A DNA stretch of 64,000 bases from Sphingomonadales bacterium EhC05 (GCA_001650955.1 LXYP01000020.1:124001-188000), one strand, 5' to 3'; positions 17,054 to 26,229 are shown, numbered from the stretch's first letter. The notes: generated by a model from the sequence alone, not told the origin. Made by a program: numbers and translations.

Positions 17054-18064
17054 TCAGACCGCGACAATATCCTGACGGATCGCGCCGAAGATCGAATGTC
17101 CGTCCGCATCCAGCATCTGGATTTTGACCGTGTCGCCGGCGGACATGAATGGTGTCTTGGGCGCGCCGTCGTTGATCGTCTCGATCATCCGGATTTCGGC
17201 GATGCAGCTATAGCCCAGTCCACCCTCGGATACGGGTTTGCCGGGATCGCCATCGGGTCCCTGGTTAGAGACGGTGCCCGAGCCGATGATGGTTCCGGCG
17301 CAGAGCGGCCGGGTCCTGGCGGCATGGGCGACCAGTTGGGCGAGGCTGAACGTCGCGTCGACGCCCGCATTGGCGCGGCCAAAGGGTTCGCGATTATAAT
17401 CCACCTGCAGCGGCAAATGGACGACATTGTCTTTCCAGGCATCGCCCAGTTCGTCAGCGGTCACGCAGACGGGAGAAAAGGCGGAGGGTGGTTTGGATTG
17501 AAAAAAGCCGAAGCCCTTCGCCAGTTCGCCGGGGATCAGACCGCGCAGCGAGACATCGTTGCAGAGCATGATCAGCTTGATGTGATCGGCGGCATTTTCG
17601 GCGCTGACACCCATGGCGACATCATCGGTGATTACGGCAATTTCGCCTTCCATATCGCAGCCCCATTTGGGATCACCGAGCGGGATATCGTCGCGTGGTC
17701 CGAGGAAAGCATCGCTGCCACCCTGATACATTAGGGGATCGCTGTAAAAACTCTCGGGCACTTCGGCGCCGCGCGCTTTGCGGACCAGCTCGACATGATT
17801 GATATAGGCGCTGCCATCGGCCCATTGATAGGCACGTGGCAGCGGGGAATGGGCCAGGCGCTCGTGGAAGCGTTCGCAGGGTACCGCCTGATGCTCGACA
17901 TCGCGGTAAAGCGCTTCGAGGCGGGGCGCAATATTGTTCCAGTCATCAAGCGCCGCCTGCATAGTGGGCGCAATATTATCCGCTGCGCAATAGCGGGTAA
18001 GGTCCTTGGAAACCACGACCAGTTGGCCATCACGCGTATCATTTTTCAGGGTGGCGAGTTTCAT
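17054..18064 (-). CDS. Fumarylacetoacetate hydrolase family protein
   Basis: This 336-aa protein has an N-terminal FAH subdomain (MKLATLKNDTRDGQL...) and the catalytic FAH fold with the metal-binding run GCDMEGEIAVITDD, then NDVSLRGLIPGE and GTIIGSGTVSNQG. In the tyrosine route FAH cleaves fumarylacetoacetate to fumarate and acetoacetate. The nearby hpd gene supports such a role, but no homogentisate dioxygenase (hmgA) or maleylacetoacetate isomerase gene is visible in this window. Related proteins can also be oxaloacetate decarboxylases or acylpyruvases. AGAGGA precedes the ATG. Confidence 0.85.
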   Translation of the reverse strand: MKLATLKNDTRDGQLVVVSKDLTRYCAADNIAPTMQAALDDWNNIAPRLEALYRDVEHQAVPCERFHERLAHSPLPRAYQWADGSAYINHVELVRKARGAEVPESFYSDPLMYQGGSDAFLGPRDDIPLGDPKWGCDMEGEIAVITDDVAMGVSAENAADHIKLIMLCNDVSLRGLIPGELAKGFGFFQSKPPSAFSPVCVTADELGDAWKDNVVHLPLQVDYNREPFGRANAGVDATFSLAQLVAHAARTRPLCAGTIIGSGTVSNQGPDGDPGKPVSEGGLGYSCIAEIRMIETINDGAPKTPFMSAGDTVKIQMLDADGHSIFGAIRQDIVAV

Positions 18065-18087
18065 ATCTTATCCTCTGGCTGCTGCAC

Positions 18088-18167
18088 CCCTGCGGACGCA
18101 GGGAGCCATCTCCACTTCCTGCATATTGTCGCAGGTTCAGGAGACAATATCCTGCCTACGCAGGCGT
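18088..18167. repeat. CCTGC...GCAGG palindromic repeats between FAH and VOC genes
   Basis: Two short palindromes lie in the 113-base gap: CCCTGCG-GA-CGCAGGG at 18088-18103 and CCTGC-CTAC-GCAGG at 18151-18164, with CAATAT repeated around them. They look like a small dispersed intergenic repeat rather than a terminator. Confidence 0.5.
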
Positions 18168-18177
18168 AATAAATTGT

Positions 18178-18726
18178 TCAATGCTCGTCGCGGGCTTTTT
18201 CGTGCAACCAGGCGGCATGTTGCGGGGCCTTTTTCGTGCGACTCCACTCTTCGAGCATATCAGGAGCCACGCGCCGCAGCTCTTTCATCTCGTCTTCGGT
18301 GCCAATGTCGCAGGCGATCTCGAGCCGATGGCCGTTGGGGTCGAAGAAGTAGATAGACTTGAAAATTCCGTGATGGGTCGGGCCAAGCACTTCAAGTCCT
18401 TCGGATTCGGCATTAGCCTTGGCGGCCAGCAATTCATCCAGCGTGTCCACCTTGAATGCAATATGCTGTACCCAGGCAGGCGTGTTGGGATCTTTGCCCA
18501 TATCGGGTTGCTCCGGCAATTCAAAAAAGGCTAGTATATTGCCGCCGCCGGCGTTGAGAAAGATATGCATATAGGGATCATATTCCCCGGTCGACGGAAC
18601 TTCATTTTCGGCAAATGCAATGTCAAAATCCATGCCCATGACACGCTGGTAAAATTCCGTCGTCTCCTTGGCATCGCGGCAGCGATAGGCGACATGATGG
18701 ATGCCGGAAAGATTGGGCGCGCTCAT
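18178..18726 (-). CDS. VOC-family (glyoxalase/extradiol-type) protein
   Basis: This 182-aa protein has one clear vicinal-oxygen-chelate module pair: [19 protein letters not shown] at the start, [34 protein letters not shown] and [18 protein letters not shown]. The His/Glu pattern (H near 10, E near 68, H near 88, E near 138) fits a metal site. Its ATG overlaps the hpd stop by four bases (ATGA), so it is translationally coupled to hpd. A dioxygenase, glyoxalase or isomerase role in the same aromatic route is possible, but the reaction is unknown. Confidence 0.85.
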   Translation of the reverse strand: MSAPNLSGIHHVAYRCRDAKETTEFYQRVMGMDFDIAFAENEVPSTGEYDPYMHIFLNAGGGNILAFFELPEQPDMGKDPNTPAWVQHIAFKVDTLDELLAAKANAESEGLEVLGPTHHGIFKSIYFFDPNGHRLEIACDIGTEDEMKELRRVAPDMLEEWSRTKKAPQHAAWLHEKARDEH

Positions 18727-19832
18727 TCGGCTGGTTCCTTGTCTTTCACATCCAGCACCCCGCGGGCAACCTGATCGCGTTCGATGCTTTCGAACAGCGC
18801 TTTGAAATTGCCTTCGCCGAAGCCGTCATCGCCTTTGCGCTGGATGAATTCGAAGAATACCGGGCCAACCTGAGCTTCGGCAAAAATCTGGAGCAAGAGG
18901 CGTGGTTCGCCGCCTTCGGTGGTTCCGTCGAGCAAGATGCCGCGTGTCTGCAAGGCATTCACATCTTCGCCATGGCCGGGCAGGCGTCCGTCGAGCATCT
19001 CGTAATAGGTCGTCGGCGGAGCGGTCATGAAGGGCACGCCGAGTGTTTTCAGCCGGTCCCAGCAGGCGACCAGATCATCACAGATGAGCGCGATATGCTG
19101 AATGCCCTCGCCGTTAAACTCGCGCAGAAATTCTTCAATCTGGCCTTTGCCGCCTTCGCCTTCTTCGTTGAGCGGAATTTTGATCTTGCCGTCGGGCGCG
19201 GTCAGCGCTTTTGAGGTCAGGCCGGTATATTCACCCTTGATGTCGAAGAAGCGGATCTCGCGGAAATTGAACAAAGTCTCGTAATAATCTGCCCAATATT
19301 TCATCCGCCCGCCATAGACATTATGGGTGAGGTGATCGATGATCTCGAAGCCGGCGCCGACAGGATTACGGTCCACGCCCGGCAAATATTCAAAGTCGAT
19401 ATCATAGATGGAGAGAGACTCGCCGCGCTCGCCGCCGTCATAACGGTCAACGAGATAGAGTATGGCGCCACCGATACCGCGAATGGCCGGGATATGCAGT
19501 TCCATCGGGCCGGTCTCGACATGTACCGGTTCCGCACCCTTTTCGAGCAGCAGCGCATAGGCTTTGCGAGCGTCTTTCACCCGGAAAGCCATGCCGCAGG
19601 CGGACGGACCATGTTCGCGGGCAAAATACCAGGCGGCGGATTTGGGCTCATAGTTGATGATCAGGTTGATTCCGCCCTGCCGCCACAGATGCACGTCTTT
19701 GCTGCGGTGCTGGGCGATCTCGGTAAAGCCCATGACCGCGAATACGGGTTCGAGCATGCCGCGTTCCGGCGCGCAGAATTCGACAAATTCAAAGCCATCA
19801 AGGCCAACGGGGTTTTCGAAAAGATCAGCCAT
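18723..19832 (-). CDS. hpd: 4-hydroxyphenylpyruvate dioxygenase
   Basis: I place the start at ATG 19832 ([19 protein letters not shown]), with AAGGAA upstream; the open frame continues 50 codons further without homology. The 369-aa enzyme converts 4-hydroxyphenylpyruvate to homogentisate with Fe(II) and O2. The three iron ligands sit in [25 protein letters not shown] and [18 protein letters not shown], the last being the typical C-terminal closing motif. It heads a leftward run hpd-VOC-FAH and is divergent from an MFS transporter, with a palindrome between. Confidence 0.95.
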   Translation of the reverse strand: MADLFENPVGLDGFEFVEFCAPERGMLEPVFAVMGFTEIAQHRSKDVHLWRQGGINLIINYEPKSAAWYFAREHGPSACGMAFRVKDARKAYALLLEKGAEPVHVETGPMELHIPAIRGIGGAILYLVDRYDGGERGESLSIYDIDFEYLPGVDRNPVGAGFEIIDHLTHNVYGGRMKYWADYYETLFNFREIRFFDIKGEYTGLTSKALTAPDGKIKIPLNEEGEGGKGQIEEFLREFNGEGIQHIALICDDLVACWDRLKTLGVPFMTAPPTTYYEMLDGRLPGHGEDVNALQTRGILLDGTTEGGEPRLLLQIFAEAQVGPVFFEFIQRKGDDGFGEGNFKALFESIERDQVARGVLDVKDKEPAE

Positions 19833-19860
19833 GCGAGATTTCCTTAGCGGGTAAAGCAAT

Positions 19861-19880
19861 ATAGTTTCAAATGAAACTAT
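19861..19880. promoter_or_regulatory. Palindromic operator candidate between hpd and MFS genes
   Basis: Perfect 9-bp arms ATAGTTTCA / TGAAACTAT with a 2-base centre, 28 bases upstream of the hpd ATG and in the promoter zone of the divergent MFS gene. Size and symmetry suit a MarR- or TetR-type dimer. No such regulator gene is adjacent, so it may act in trans. Confidence 0.65.
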
Positions 19881-19892
19881 AGGGGATTCGCG

Positions 19893-21236
19893 TTGAATAT
19901 GCAAGACAATCTGTCTGCACTCGCCGGATCTGGCAAGCTGCATCATCTTTGGGGGAGGATGCCGATGCAAAAGCGCCATCAATTGGTACTCATGGCGTTT
20001 CTCGCCATTTTCATCTGCTATATGGATCGTGTCGCAATTTCGGTGGCGATTATCCCGATGGTCGAAACTTACGGTTGGGATTTGTCGACCCAGGGGCTGG
20101 TGCTGTCGAGCTTTTTCATCGGCTATCTGCTCACTCAGGTGGTCGGTGGAAAGCTGGCGGATCGCTATGGTGGCAAGGTCGTGCTCGGCTTTGGTGTGTT
20201 GATCTGGTCGCTGTTCACGCTCGTCGCGCCGCCCGCGGCCGCATTGGGCATCACGGTGCTGATCGTCGCCCGGATATTGATGGGCATGGGCGAAGCGGTT
20301 ACCTTTCCGGCGATTTACGCGCTCTATGCCCGCTGGATACCGGTCAAGGAACGCTCCCGCTCCGCGGGATTTTCCAATAGCGGCATTCCGCTGGGGACGG
20401 TTTTTGCCTTGCTGGCGACGCCGGTCATTGTCGCGTCCTGGGGCTGGGAATGGGTCTTCTATCTCTTTGGTGGCGTCGGCTTCATCTGGTGCGCGATCTG
20501 GTATTTTCTCATCGCCTCAAGTCCGCGCAAGCAGCCCGGGATCAGTCAGGCAGAACTGGACCTGATCGCCGCGGACACGATTGCTGATAGGCCCGCTGTT
20601 GCGACGCCCTGGCGCGCGCTGATGACCAATATGCCGGTCTGGGCGGTCATCGTCGCCCATTTCTGTAACAATTGGTGGTTCTATGTCCTGCTCGCGTGGC
20701 TGCCGACCTTTGTCACCAAGGGGCTCGGCGTCGATTATGCTGCCGTCGGCTATTTTGCGATGATGCCCCATATCGCGCTGTTCCTCTGCATCAACCTGTC
20801 CGGGGTCGTCGCAGACCGGCTGATTGGCGGCGGCATGACGATCACCCGCGTGCGCAAGCTGATGATGTTGATCGGCTTTGGCGGCAGTATCAGCGCGCTG
20901 CTGCTTGTCGGACAGGCGCAAGATGCGGTCACGGCGATCACCATCATGACCATTGGCAGCGCCCTCGGCGCCTTTGCGGTCAGCGGCTTTTTCGTCAATC
21001 ATATGGATATCGCGCCGGAACATGCCGGCACGCTGATGGGCATTACCAATACCGCTGGCACGATTCCGGGCATCATCGGGGTGTTGGTCAGCGGCTGGAT
21101 CTTGGATGTTACCGGATCATGGGCGCTGGTATTTCAGGTCGCCGCAGGCGTGGCGGCCTTTGGCCTGATTTTCTATCTTATCTTCGGCAGCGGAGAACGG
21201 CAGTTTGATGAGGTGACACCGGCCGTAGCGGTTTAA
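19893..21236 (+). CDS. MFS transporter (anion/aromatic-acid symporter type)
   Basis: This protein of up to 447 aa has 12 predicted membrane helices. Family marks are DRVAISVAI in helix 1, [11 protein letters not shown] in loop 2-3 (the MFS signature), and the ACS-like run [11 protein letters not shown]. Start choice: TTG 19893 and ATG 19899 follow AGGGGA, while ATG 19965 (MQKRHQL) follows a strong GGGGGAGG at 19951-19958 and fits the usual length before helix 1. The later start is quite possible. It is divergent from hpd and heads a three-gene rightward run, so an aromatic or related organic acid is a likely substrate. Confidence 0.88.
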   Translation: MNMQDNLSALAGSGKLHHLWGRMPMQKRHQLVLMAFLAIFICYMDRVAISVAIIPMVETYGWDLSTQGLVLSSFFIGYLLTQVVGGKLADRYGGKVVLGFGVLIWSLFTLVAPPAAALGITVLIVARILMGMGEAVTFPAIYALYARWIPVKERSRSAGFSNSGIPLGTVFALLATPVIVASWGWEWVFYLFGGVGFIWCAIWYFLIASSPRKQPGISQAELDLIAADTIADRPAVATPWRALMTNMPVWAVIVAHFCNNWWFYVLLAWLPTFVTKGLGVDYAAVGYFAMMPHIALFLCINLSGVVADRLIGGGMTITRVRKLMMLIGFGGSISALLLVGQAQDAVTAITIMTIGSALGAFAVSGFFVNHMDIAPEHAGTLMGITNTAGTIPGIIGVLVSGWILDVTGSWALVFQVAAGVAAFGLIFYLIFGSGERQFDEVTPAVAV

Positions 21237-21245
21237 TCAAGGGGA

Positions 21246-21752
21246 ATGAGGCTTATGTTGAGTGAATCCAGGAGATCATTGTTCGTTATCAACGGCATCG
21301 GGCTGCTGATCAGTTCCGCCCTGACCGGCTGGTTCTATTTTTTCTTCCTGCTCGGCGAAATTGATCTGTGGCCGGTGGTCAATCATGTGCCGGCCGATAT
21401 TGGCGGCGATCGCCGCGGCTGGAATATGGCGCATCTGGAAGGCATTACCAACGGGCTGGTGCTGATCGCATTCGCCGCCGCCGCGCCATTTATCAAACTC
21501 GGACCGAAAGCGCAGAGCTGGTTTTTCTGGTCGTCGCTGACCTTCGCCTGGATGTTCACGCTACCGGCGATTGCCAATGCATTTTTCGGCACGCGTGGTC
21601 TGGCATTTGGCGGCGGTCCCTTCGGCCCCAGCCTCGCCAATGATATTATCTATCTTTCCGGCTGGCCACCGATACTGGCTGTGCATATCGCCTTCATTCT
21701 TGGTCTGCGCGGGGCATGGGCGCATTATAAAACCGTCGGAGATGCGCCATGA
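21246..21752 (+). CDS. Styrene-oxide-isomerase-like membrane protein
   Basis: This 168-aa protein (or 165 aa from ATG 21255) has four predicted membrane helices. It resembles styrene oxide isomerase (StyC) as I recall it: GW-x2-AH-x5-NG at the start of helix 2 (RGWNMAHLEGITNG; H63 and N69 from ATG 21246) matches the StyC stretch with the haem-ligand His and a functional Asn at the same six-residue spacing. A later RGLAFGGGPFGPS...NDI resembles the StyC RGLTFG...FGPGDI region. StyC uses haem b to convert styrene oxide to phenylacetaldehyde. No styrene monooxygenase genes are here, so the substrate is open. Its stop overlaps the next ATG (ATGA). Confidence 0.6.
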   Translation: MRLMLSESRRSLFVINGIGLLISSALTGWFYFFFLLGEIDLWPVVNHVPADIGGDRRGWNMAHLEGITNGLVLIAFAAAAPFIKLGPKAQSWFFWSSLTFAWMFTLPAIANAFFGTRGLAFGGGPFGPSLANDIIYLSGWPPILAVHIAFILGLRGAWAHYKTVGDAP

Positions 21753-22630
21753 GTGGCAATATGAATCAGATGCCCGAAATTGTAGTGCGGGCGATACCTT
21801 TCGATTTTTCCGAGAATATCAATCCGGTCTGGCATCCCGGACGTCCTGAATGGAGTCACATGGTCAATGGCGGGTCGCTCGCCATGCCCTATCTCGAACC
21901 CTTTCTCATCAAAACGGTGCGCGAGGCTTTGAAGCAGGCGAGTGATCCGTCGCTGAAAGCCGATGTCTACGGGTTCATAGCCCAGGAAGGCCATCATTTC
22001 AAAAACCATCGTCGCTATAATGATATTTTGAAGCAGGGCGCCTATCCCGATCTCGCCGAGGTCGAACAGGAGATGGAGGCTGATTTCAAACGGCTGCAAA
22101 GCAAAAGCCTGCGTTGGCGTTGCGCCTATACTGCGGGCTTTGAAACCATGACGATGGGAATCACCGAATGGCTGATCGGTGATCGTCGCGATCTGTTCAA
22201 AAATGCGGACCCTTCGGTTTCATCGCTGATCCTGTGGCATATGGTCGAGGAAACCGAGCATAAGAATGTCGCCTTCGATCTCTATCAGCATCTTTATGGA
22301 AGCTATCTGCCAAGGGCTTTCGGTCTCATCTATGCGAGCTGGCACGTGATGAAATTTTCCCGCAAGGCCTATATCCGGATGCTGATCAAAGACGGTTTAT
22401 GGCATGATATGCGCAGCCGATGGCGGCTTTATAAAATGATCGCGCGCGCCTTTGCCAATGTCGGTCCTGCTTTAGTGAAATCGCTGCTCCCTGGCTATCA
22501 TCCCAGCAAGGTGAAAGACCCGGACTGGGTGATTCGCTGGGCGCAGGCCTATGCGGGGTTGCAGGAGAATGAAATCCCGCTGCTCGATACATCGGACCCT
22601 GATATCCCGGCACATTTCGCGGCCTCTTAA
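21749..22630 (+). CDS. Predicted metal-dependent hydrolase (PF10118 type, diiron-like)
   Basis: This 293-aa protein has the features of the 'predicted metal-dependent hydrolase' family. WHPGRPEWSHMVNGGSLAMPYLE lies near the start (key residues W, P, E in FLE). Two ExxH pairs, in IAQEGHHFKNH (about residue 75) and VEETEHKNVAFDLY (about 170), look like a ferritin-type dinuclear metal site. The reaction is unknown for the family. It is translationally coupled to the styrene-oxide-isomerase-like gene and ends 3 bases from the convergent dnaE2 stop. Confidence 0.8.
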   Translation: MSGNMNQMPEIVVRAIPFDFSENINPVWHPGRPEWSHMVNGGSLAMPYLEPFLIKTVREALKQASDPSLKADVYGFIAQEGHHFKNHRRYNDILKQGAYPDLAEVEQEMEADFKRLQSKSLRWRCAYTAGFETMTMGITEWLIGDRRDLFKNADPSVSSLILWHMVEETEHKNVAFDLYQHLYGSYLPRAFGLIYASWHVMKFSRKAYIRMLIKDGLWHDMRSRWRLYKMIARAFANVGPALVKSLLPGYHPSKVKDPDWVIRWAQAYAGLQENEIPLLDTSDPDIPAHFAAS

Positions 22631-22632
22631 CT

Positions 22633-25600
22633 TCAATGAAAGTCCCTTGATTTGGGCAGAATCCGGACGTTGCGAGGATGGCCGCCATTGGATTTCGCCG
22701 GATGTTTGATCTGTGGATATTTGACCGGCTTGTCGTTCGTTTCGTGTTGATGACGCGCTTTCTGCCGATCTTCCTGACGATAGACCGGGCGCTTGACTTC
22801 ATCGGCATGCATCATCGGGACCGGCATGTCGCCCAGCGCCGTGATCTCGTCGAGCATATGGGTAAAATCCTCGACGCGGCTGGTCATCAAATGAGTCACG
22901 CCTTCGCGGCTGCGCTGGACCTCTCCCGTGGCGAGCATCAGACGCGCGGCCATCACCGGGCGGCGCATTTTTTCCAACCGGCTGGACCAGAGCAGCAGGT
23001 TGGAGATCCCCGTCTCATCCTCCAGCGTGATGAAAACCGCGTTGCCCTTGCCGGGGCGCTGGCGGATCAGCACCACGCCGGCCACGCGTGCCTGGGAGCC
23101 ATTTTTGGCGCCCGCCAGTTCGGCGCAGCTGAGCACGCCCATCGCTTGGAACCGTTGGCGCAAAAATTCCATCGGATGGCCTTTGAGCGACAGGCGGACA
23201 CTCTGATAATCGGCGATGACATGTTCGCCCTTGGTCATCGCGGGCAGACGCGCATCTTCTTCCGGCGCCAATTCCCTGGCCTGTGCGGCTTCAAATAAAG
23301 GCAATGTATTGACCGGCGTGCGGCGGACTTCCCAAAGCGCCTGACGGCGATCCAGCCCGAGCGACCGGCACGCATCGGCATCGGCCAGCAAGCGCAGGGC
23401 CCGGGCCGGCAGATTGGCTTTATGGGCGAGCTCTTCGATGGTCCGGAACGGGCGGGCGCTGACGATCTCTTGCGCCCAGATTTCGCGAAAACCGTCGATT
23501 TGCCGGAAACCGATGCGGAGAAATATATCCTCCCCGCGCGAAGCGGGGGGAGGGGGACCATCCGCAGGATGGTGGCGGGAGCGGTGCGTGGCAACCGGTG
23601 CTCCGCTGACCCCTCCACCATCAGCCGCCGCTGACCTATGGCTGACGGTCCCCCTCCCCAAAGCTGACGTTTCGGGGAGGATATATTTCTCCACCCGATT
23701 ATCCCAATCACTATGGTTCACATCCGGTTCGCGGACCTCGACGCCATGTTCGCGGGCATCGCGGACAATTTGCGCCGGGGCATAAAATCCCATTGGCTGC
23801 GCGTTGAGCAAGGCGGCGGCGAATATCGCCGGGTGATGGCATTTGATCCAGCTCGACACATAGACCAGCCGGGCAAAACTGATCGCGTGACTTTCCGGGA
23901 AACCATAGCTGCCGAAGCCCTGAATCTGCTTGTAACAGCGCTCGGCGAAATCGGCCTCATAGCCTTTGGCGGTCATCCCCCGGATCATCTTCTCGCGAAA
24001 ATGATGGATGGTGCCAACATTGCGAAAAGTCGCCATCGCCCGCCGTAATTTATTGGCATCGCCGGGCGAAAAATCGGCGGCAACAATCGCCAGCTTCATC
24101 GCCTGTTCCTGAAACAGCGGCACGCCAAAAGTCTTGCCGAGCACCGATTTGAGTTCATCTGGATCATGCGGTGCTTTGGGCGAGGGCAAAGTGACCTTCT
24201 CGACGCCACTGCGGCGGCGGAGATAGGGGTGGACCATATCGCCTTCGATCGGACCTGGCCGGACGATCGCGACCTGGATGACCAGATCATAGAATATCCG
24301 CGGCTTCAGACGCGGCAGCATATTGATCTGCGCGCGGCTTTCGACCTGAAATACACCGATGCTGTCACCCCTGCAGAGCATGTCATAGGTCGCGGAATCC
24401 TCGTGCGGAATATTCTGGAGATTCCATTTTTCTTCTCCGCGCGAAGCGGGTGCTTGCGGGAAGATATTGATGGCCTCCATCATATCAAAGGCCTTGCGGA
24501 TACAGGTGAGCATGCCGAGCGCGAGAATATCAACTTTCATCAGGCCGAGCGTATCGATATCATTCTTGTCCCATTCGATAAATGTACGATCATCCATTGC
24601 GGCATTGTGGATTGGCACGGTCTCATCGAGCCGATCCTGCGTCAGAATGAAGCCGCCGACATGTTGTGACAGGTGGCGGGGAAATTGTAATATTTGCCGG
24701 ACCAGATCGCCGACCCGTTTTATCTCCGGGCTTTCCGGGTCGAGGCCGGTTTCGTTAAAACGGCCATCGGGCGGCTTATCGGAATAGCTGCCCCACACGG
24801 TGCTCGAAAGCCGGCTGGTAATATCTTCCGAAAGTCCGAGGGCCTTGCCGACCTCGCGGATGGCACTGCGCGAGCGATAGTGGACAACGGTTGCGGCAAT
24901 CCCGGCGCGGTGACGGCCGTAGCGTCGGTAAATATACTGGATGACTTCCTCGCGCCGTTCATGCTCGAAATCGACATCGATATCCGGCGGCTCGCGCCGT
25001 TCTTCCGAGATGAAGCGCGAGAATAAGAGATCATGTTCCATCGGATCAGCCGAGGTAATGTGGAGCAGATAGCAGACCGCGCTATTGGCGGCGCTGCCGC
25101 GCCCCTGGCATAATATGCCTTGGTCCCGCGCCCATTTGACAATGTCATGGACGGTCAGAAAATAGGGCGCATATGCCATTTTTTCGATCAGGCGAAGCTC
25201 CTCTCCAACCTTGGACTGCAGCCGCTGCGGGAGCGTCTCGCCATGCCGTTCATGCGCCGCAGACCAGGTCAGATGTTCCAGCCAGTCCTGCGGGGTCCAG
25301 CCCTTGGGCACCGGTTCATCTGGATAATGATAGCTGAGCTCATCGAGAGTGAAGTCGACAAGCCCGAGCAGCTTTTGCGTTTCCGCAATCGCCTGCGGAT
25401 AGTCTTTGAACAATCGTGCCATTTCTTGCGGAGGTTTCAGATGGCGCTCGGCATTGGCTGCTAGCAGGCGGCCCGCTTTGGTGATGGTCGTCTTCTCTGC
25501 GATGCAGGTCAGGACGTCGTGCAGCGGGCGCTGTTCAGCTGTGGCGTAAAGAGGGGCGTTAGTTGCCAGCAGGGGGATGTCGAGCCGCGCGGCCTGTTGA

Positions 25601-26199
25601 GCAAGCTGCTCGAGATAACGTTTGTCTGTTCCAGAGTGCGGCATGACTGCACCAAGCCAGATATAGCGCGTGCGGGATTGTAGTTGCCAGAAAAAATCCT
25701 CCCCGTGCGCAGCATGGGGAGGGGGACCATTAATCTGCGCTTCGCTCCGATCAACGATCCCCCTTCCCAAAGCTGATGCTTCAGAGAGGATGATCAAGGC
25801 CCAGTCGTCCGAGCACCATTGCAGCAGGTCCGCTTCATAGAGGAAACAGTCGCCTTTCTCGGCCCGTAGATTCCCAGTCGATAGAAGCCGCGTTAGTCGC
25901 CCCCAACCGCGTCGATTGAGCGGATAGACAATCATATCCGGCGTTGTATCGGCAAAGATCAATCGCGATCCGACAAGCAGTTTGAACGCGGGCAGTGTCA
26001 GCCCTTCTTCCTCCGCATCTTCGCGTGCCCGGCGCAGCGCGGCATGTGCCCGCACGACACCTGCGACATTATTGCGGTCGGCGATGCCAATGCCGGTCAT
26101 GCCCAGACTCATGGCCTGTATCGTCATGTCTGCGGGGGAGGAGGCCCCGCGCAGAAAGCTATAATGGGTGGAGGCGGCCAGTTCGGCGAAGCCTGTCAT
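22633..26199 (-). CDS. dnaE2: Error-prone DNA polymerase DnaE2 (ImuC)
   Basis: I start at ATG 26199 (MTGFAELAASTHYSFLRG); an earlier in-frame ATG at 26214 lies inside a hairpin. The 1188-aa product has the PHP domain, the polymerase core with GRGSAANSAVCYLL and PPDIDVDFEHERREEV (catalytic Asp region), FPRHLSQHVGGFILT, and a C-terminal OB fold (VAGVVLIRQRPGKGNAVFITLEDE; key run RQRPGKG). With ImuA and ImuB it carries out SOS-induced translesion synthesis. It is about 100 residues longer than the roughly 1080-1100 aa I recall for the family. The excess is explained by in-frame palindromic insertions at about residues 136-168, 580-590 and 836-894. Confidence 0.95.
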   Translation of the reverse strand: MTGFAELAASTHYSFLRGASSPADMTIQAMSLGMTGIGIADRNNVAGVVRAHAALRRAREDAEEEGLTLPAFKLLVGSRLIFADTTPDMIVYPLNRRGWGRLTRLLSTGNLRAEKGDCFLYEADLLQWCSDDWALIILSEASALGRGIVDRSEAQINGPPPHAAHGEDFFWQLQSRTRYIWLGAVMPHSGTDKRYLEQLAQQAARLDIPLLATNAPLYATAEQRPLHDVLTCIAEKTTITKAGRLLAANAERHLKPPQEMARLFKDYPQAIAETQKLLGLVDFTLDELSYHYPDEPVPKGWTPQDWLEHLTWSAAHERHGETLPQRLQSKVGEELRLIEKMAYAPYFLTVHDIVKWARDQGILCQGRGSAANSAVCYLLHITSADPMEHDLLFSRFISEERREPPDIDVDFEHERREEVIQYIYRRYGRHRAGIAATVVHYRSRSAIREVGKALGLSEDITSRLSSTVWGSYSDKPPDGRFNETGLDPESPEIKRVGDLVRQILQFPRHLSQHVGGFILTQDRLDETVPIHNAAMDDRTFIEWDKNDIDTLGLMKVDILALGMLTCIRKAFDMMEAINIFPQAPASRGEEKWNLQNIPHEDSATYDMLCRGDSIGVFQVESRAQINMLPRLKPRIFYDLVIQVAIVRPGPIEGDMVHPYLRRRSGVEKVTLPSPKAPHDPDELKSVLGKTFGVPLFQEQAMKLAIVAADFSPGDANKLRRAMATFRNVGTIHHFREKMIRGMTAKGYEADFAERCYKQIQGFGSYGFPESHAISFARLVYVSSWIKCHHPAIFAAALLNAQPMGFYAPAQIVRDAREHGVEVREPDVNHSDWDNRVEKYILPETSALGRGTVSHRSAAADGGGVSGAPVATHRSRHHPADGPPPPASRGEDIFLRIGFRQIDGFREIWAQEIVSARPFRTIEELAHKANLPARALRLLADADACRSLGLDRRQALWEVRRTPVNTLPLFEAAQARELAPEEDARLPAMTKGEHVIADYQSVRLSLKGHPMEFLRQRFQAMGVLSCAELAGAKNGSQARVAGVVLIRQRPGKGNAVFITLEDETGISNLLLWSSRLEKMRRPVMAARLMLATGEVQRSREGVTHLMTSRVEDFTHMLDEITALGDMPVPMMHADEVKRPVYRQEDRQKARHQHETNDKPVKYPQIKHPAKSNGGHPRNVRILPKSRDFH
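23517..23692. repeat. Palindromic element A, translated in frame inside dnaE2
   Basis: A 176-bp insertion is bounded by a perfect 19-bp inverted repeat (left arm 23517-23535, right arm 23674-23692). Inside are a second inverted pair GGGGAGGGGGACC / GGTCCCCCTCCCC and the hairpin CCATCC-GCA-GGATGG. On the dnaE2 strand it encodes about 59 residues with no stop, including TSALGRGTV, HRSAA, DGPPPPASRGEDIF. It shares this peptide pattern and frame with element B. Confidence 0.85.
24433..24460. repeat. Short element C in dnaE2, probable decayed copy
   Basis: The hairpin CCGC-GCGAA-GCGGG matches the left terminal hairpin of element A. The dnaE2 reading gives PQAPASRGEEKW, where PASRGEE matches PASRGED of element A. 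It is probably what remains after deletion. Confidence 0.5.
25696..25791. repeat. Palindromic element B, translated in frame inside dnaE2
   Basis: This 96-bp relative of element A has ATCCTCCCC at the left end, a diverged AGAGAGGAT at the right end, and the inner pair GGGGAGGGGGACC / GATCCCCCTTCCC. In the dnaE2 frame it encodes EASALGRGIVDRSEAQ, then INGPPPHAAHGEDFF. The frame and orientation are the same as in element A, although the element sits in the PHP domain. Confidence 0.8.
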
Positions 26200-26204
26200 T
26201 GTCC

Positions 26205-26223
26205 TTCTCCCCATTGGGGAGAA
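26205..26223. repeat. Stem-loop between imuB and dnaE2
   Basis: Perfect arms TTCTCCCC / GGGGAGAA with an ATT loop lie between the imuB stop and the dnaE2 ATG at 26199. The hairpin also overlaps the purine-rich ribosome-site region (GGAGAAGGA on the minus strand), so it could tune dnaE2 translation. It may also be the tip of the same CTCCCC repeat family. Confidence 0.5.
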
Positions 26224-26229
26224 AAATGA

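Noticed and set aside
23517-23692. Insertion sequence in dnaE2
   Set aside because: It has long inverted ends but is only 176 bp, with no transposase and an open dnaE2 frame; a non-autonomous palindromic repeat fits better.
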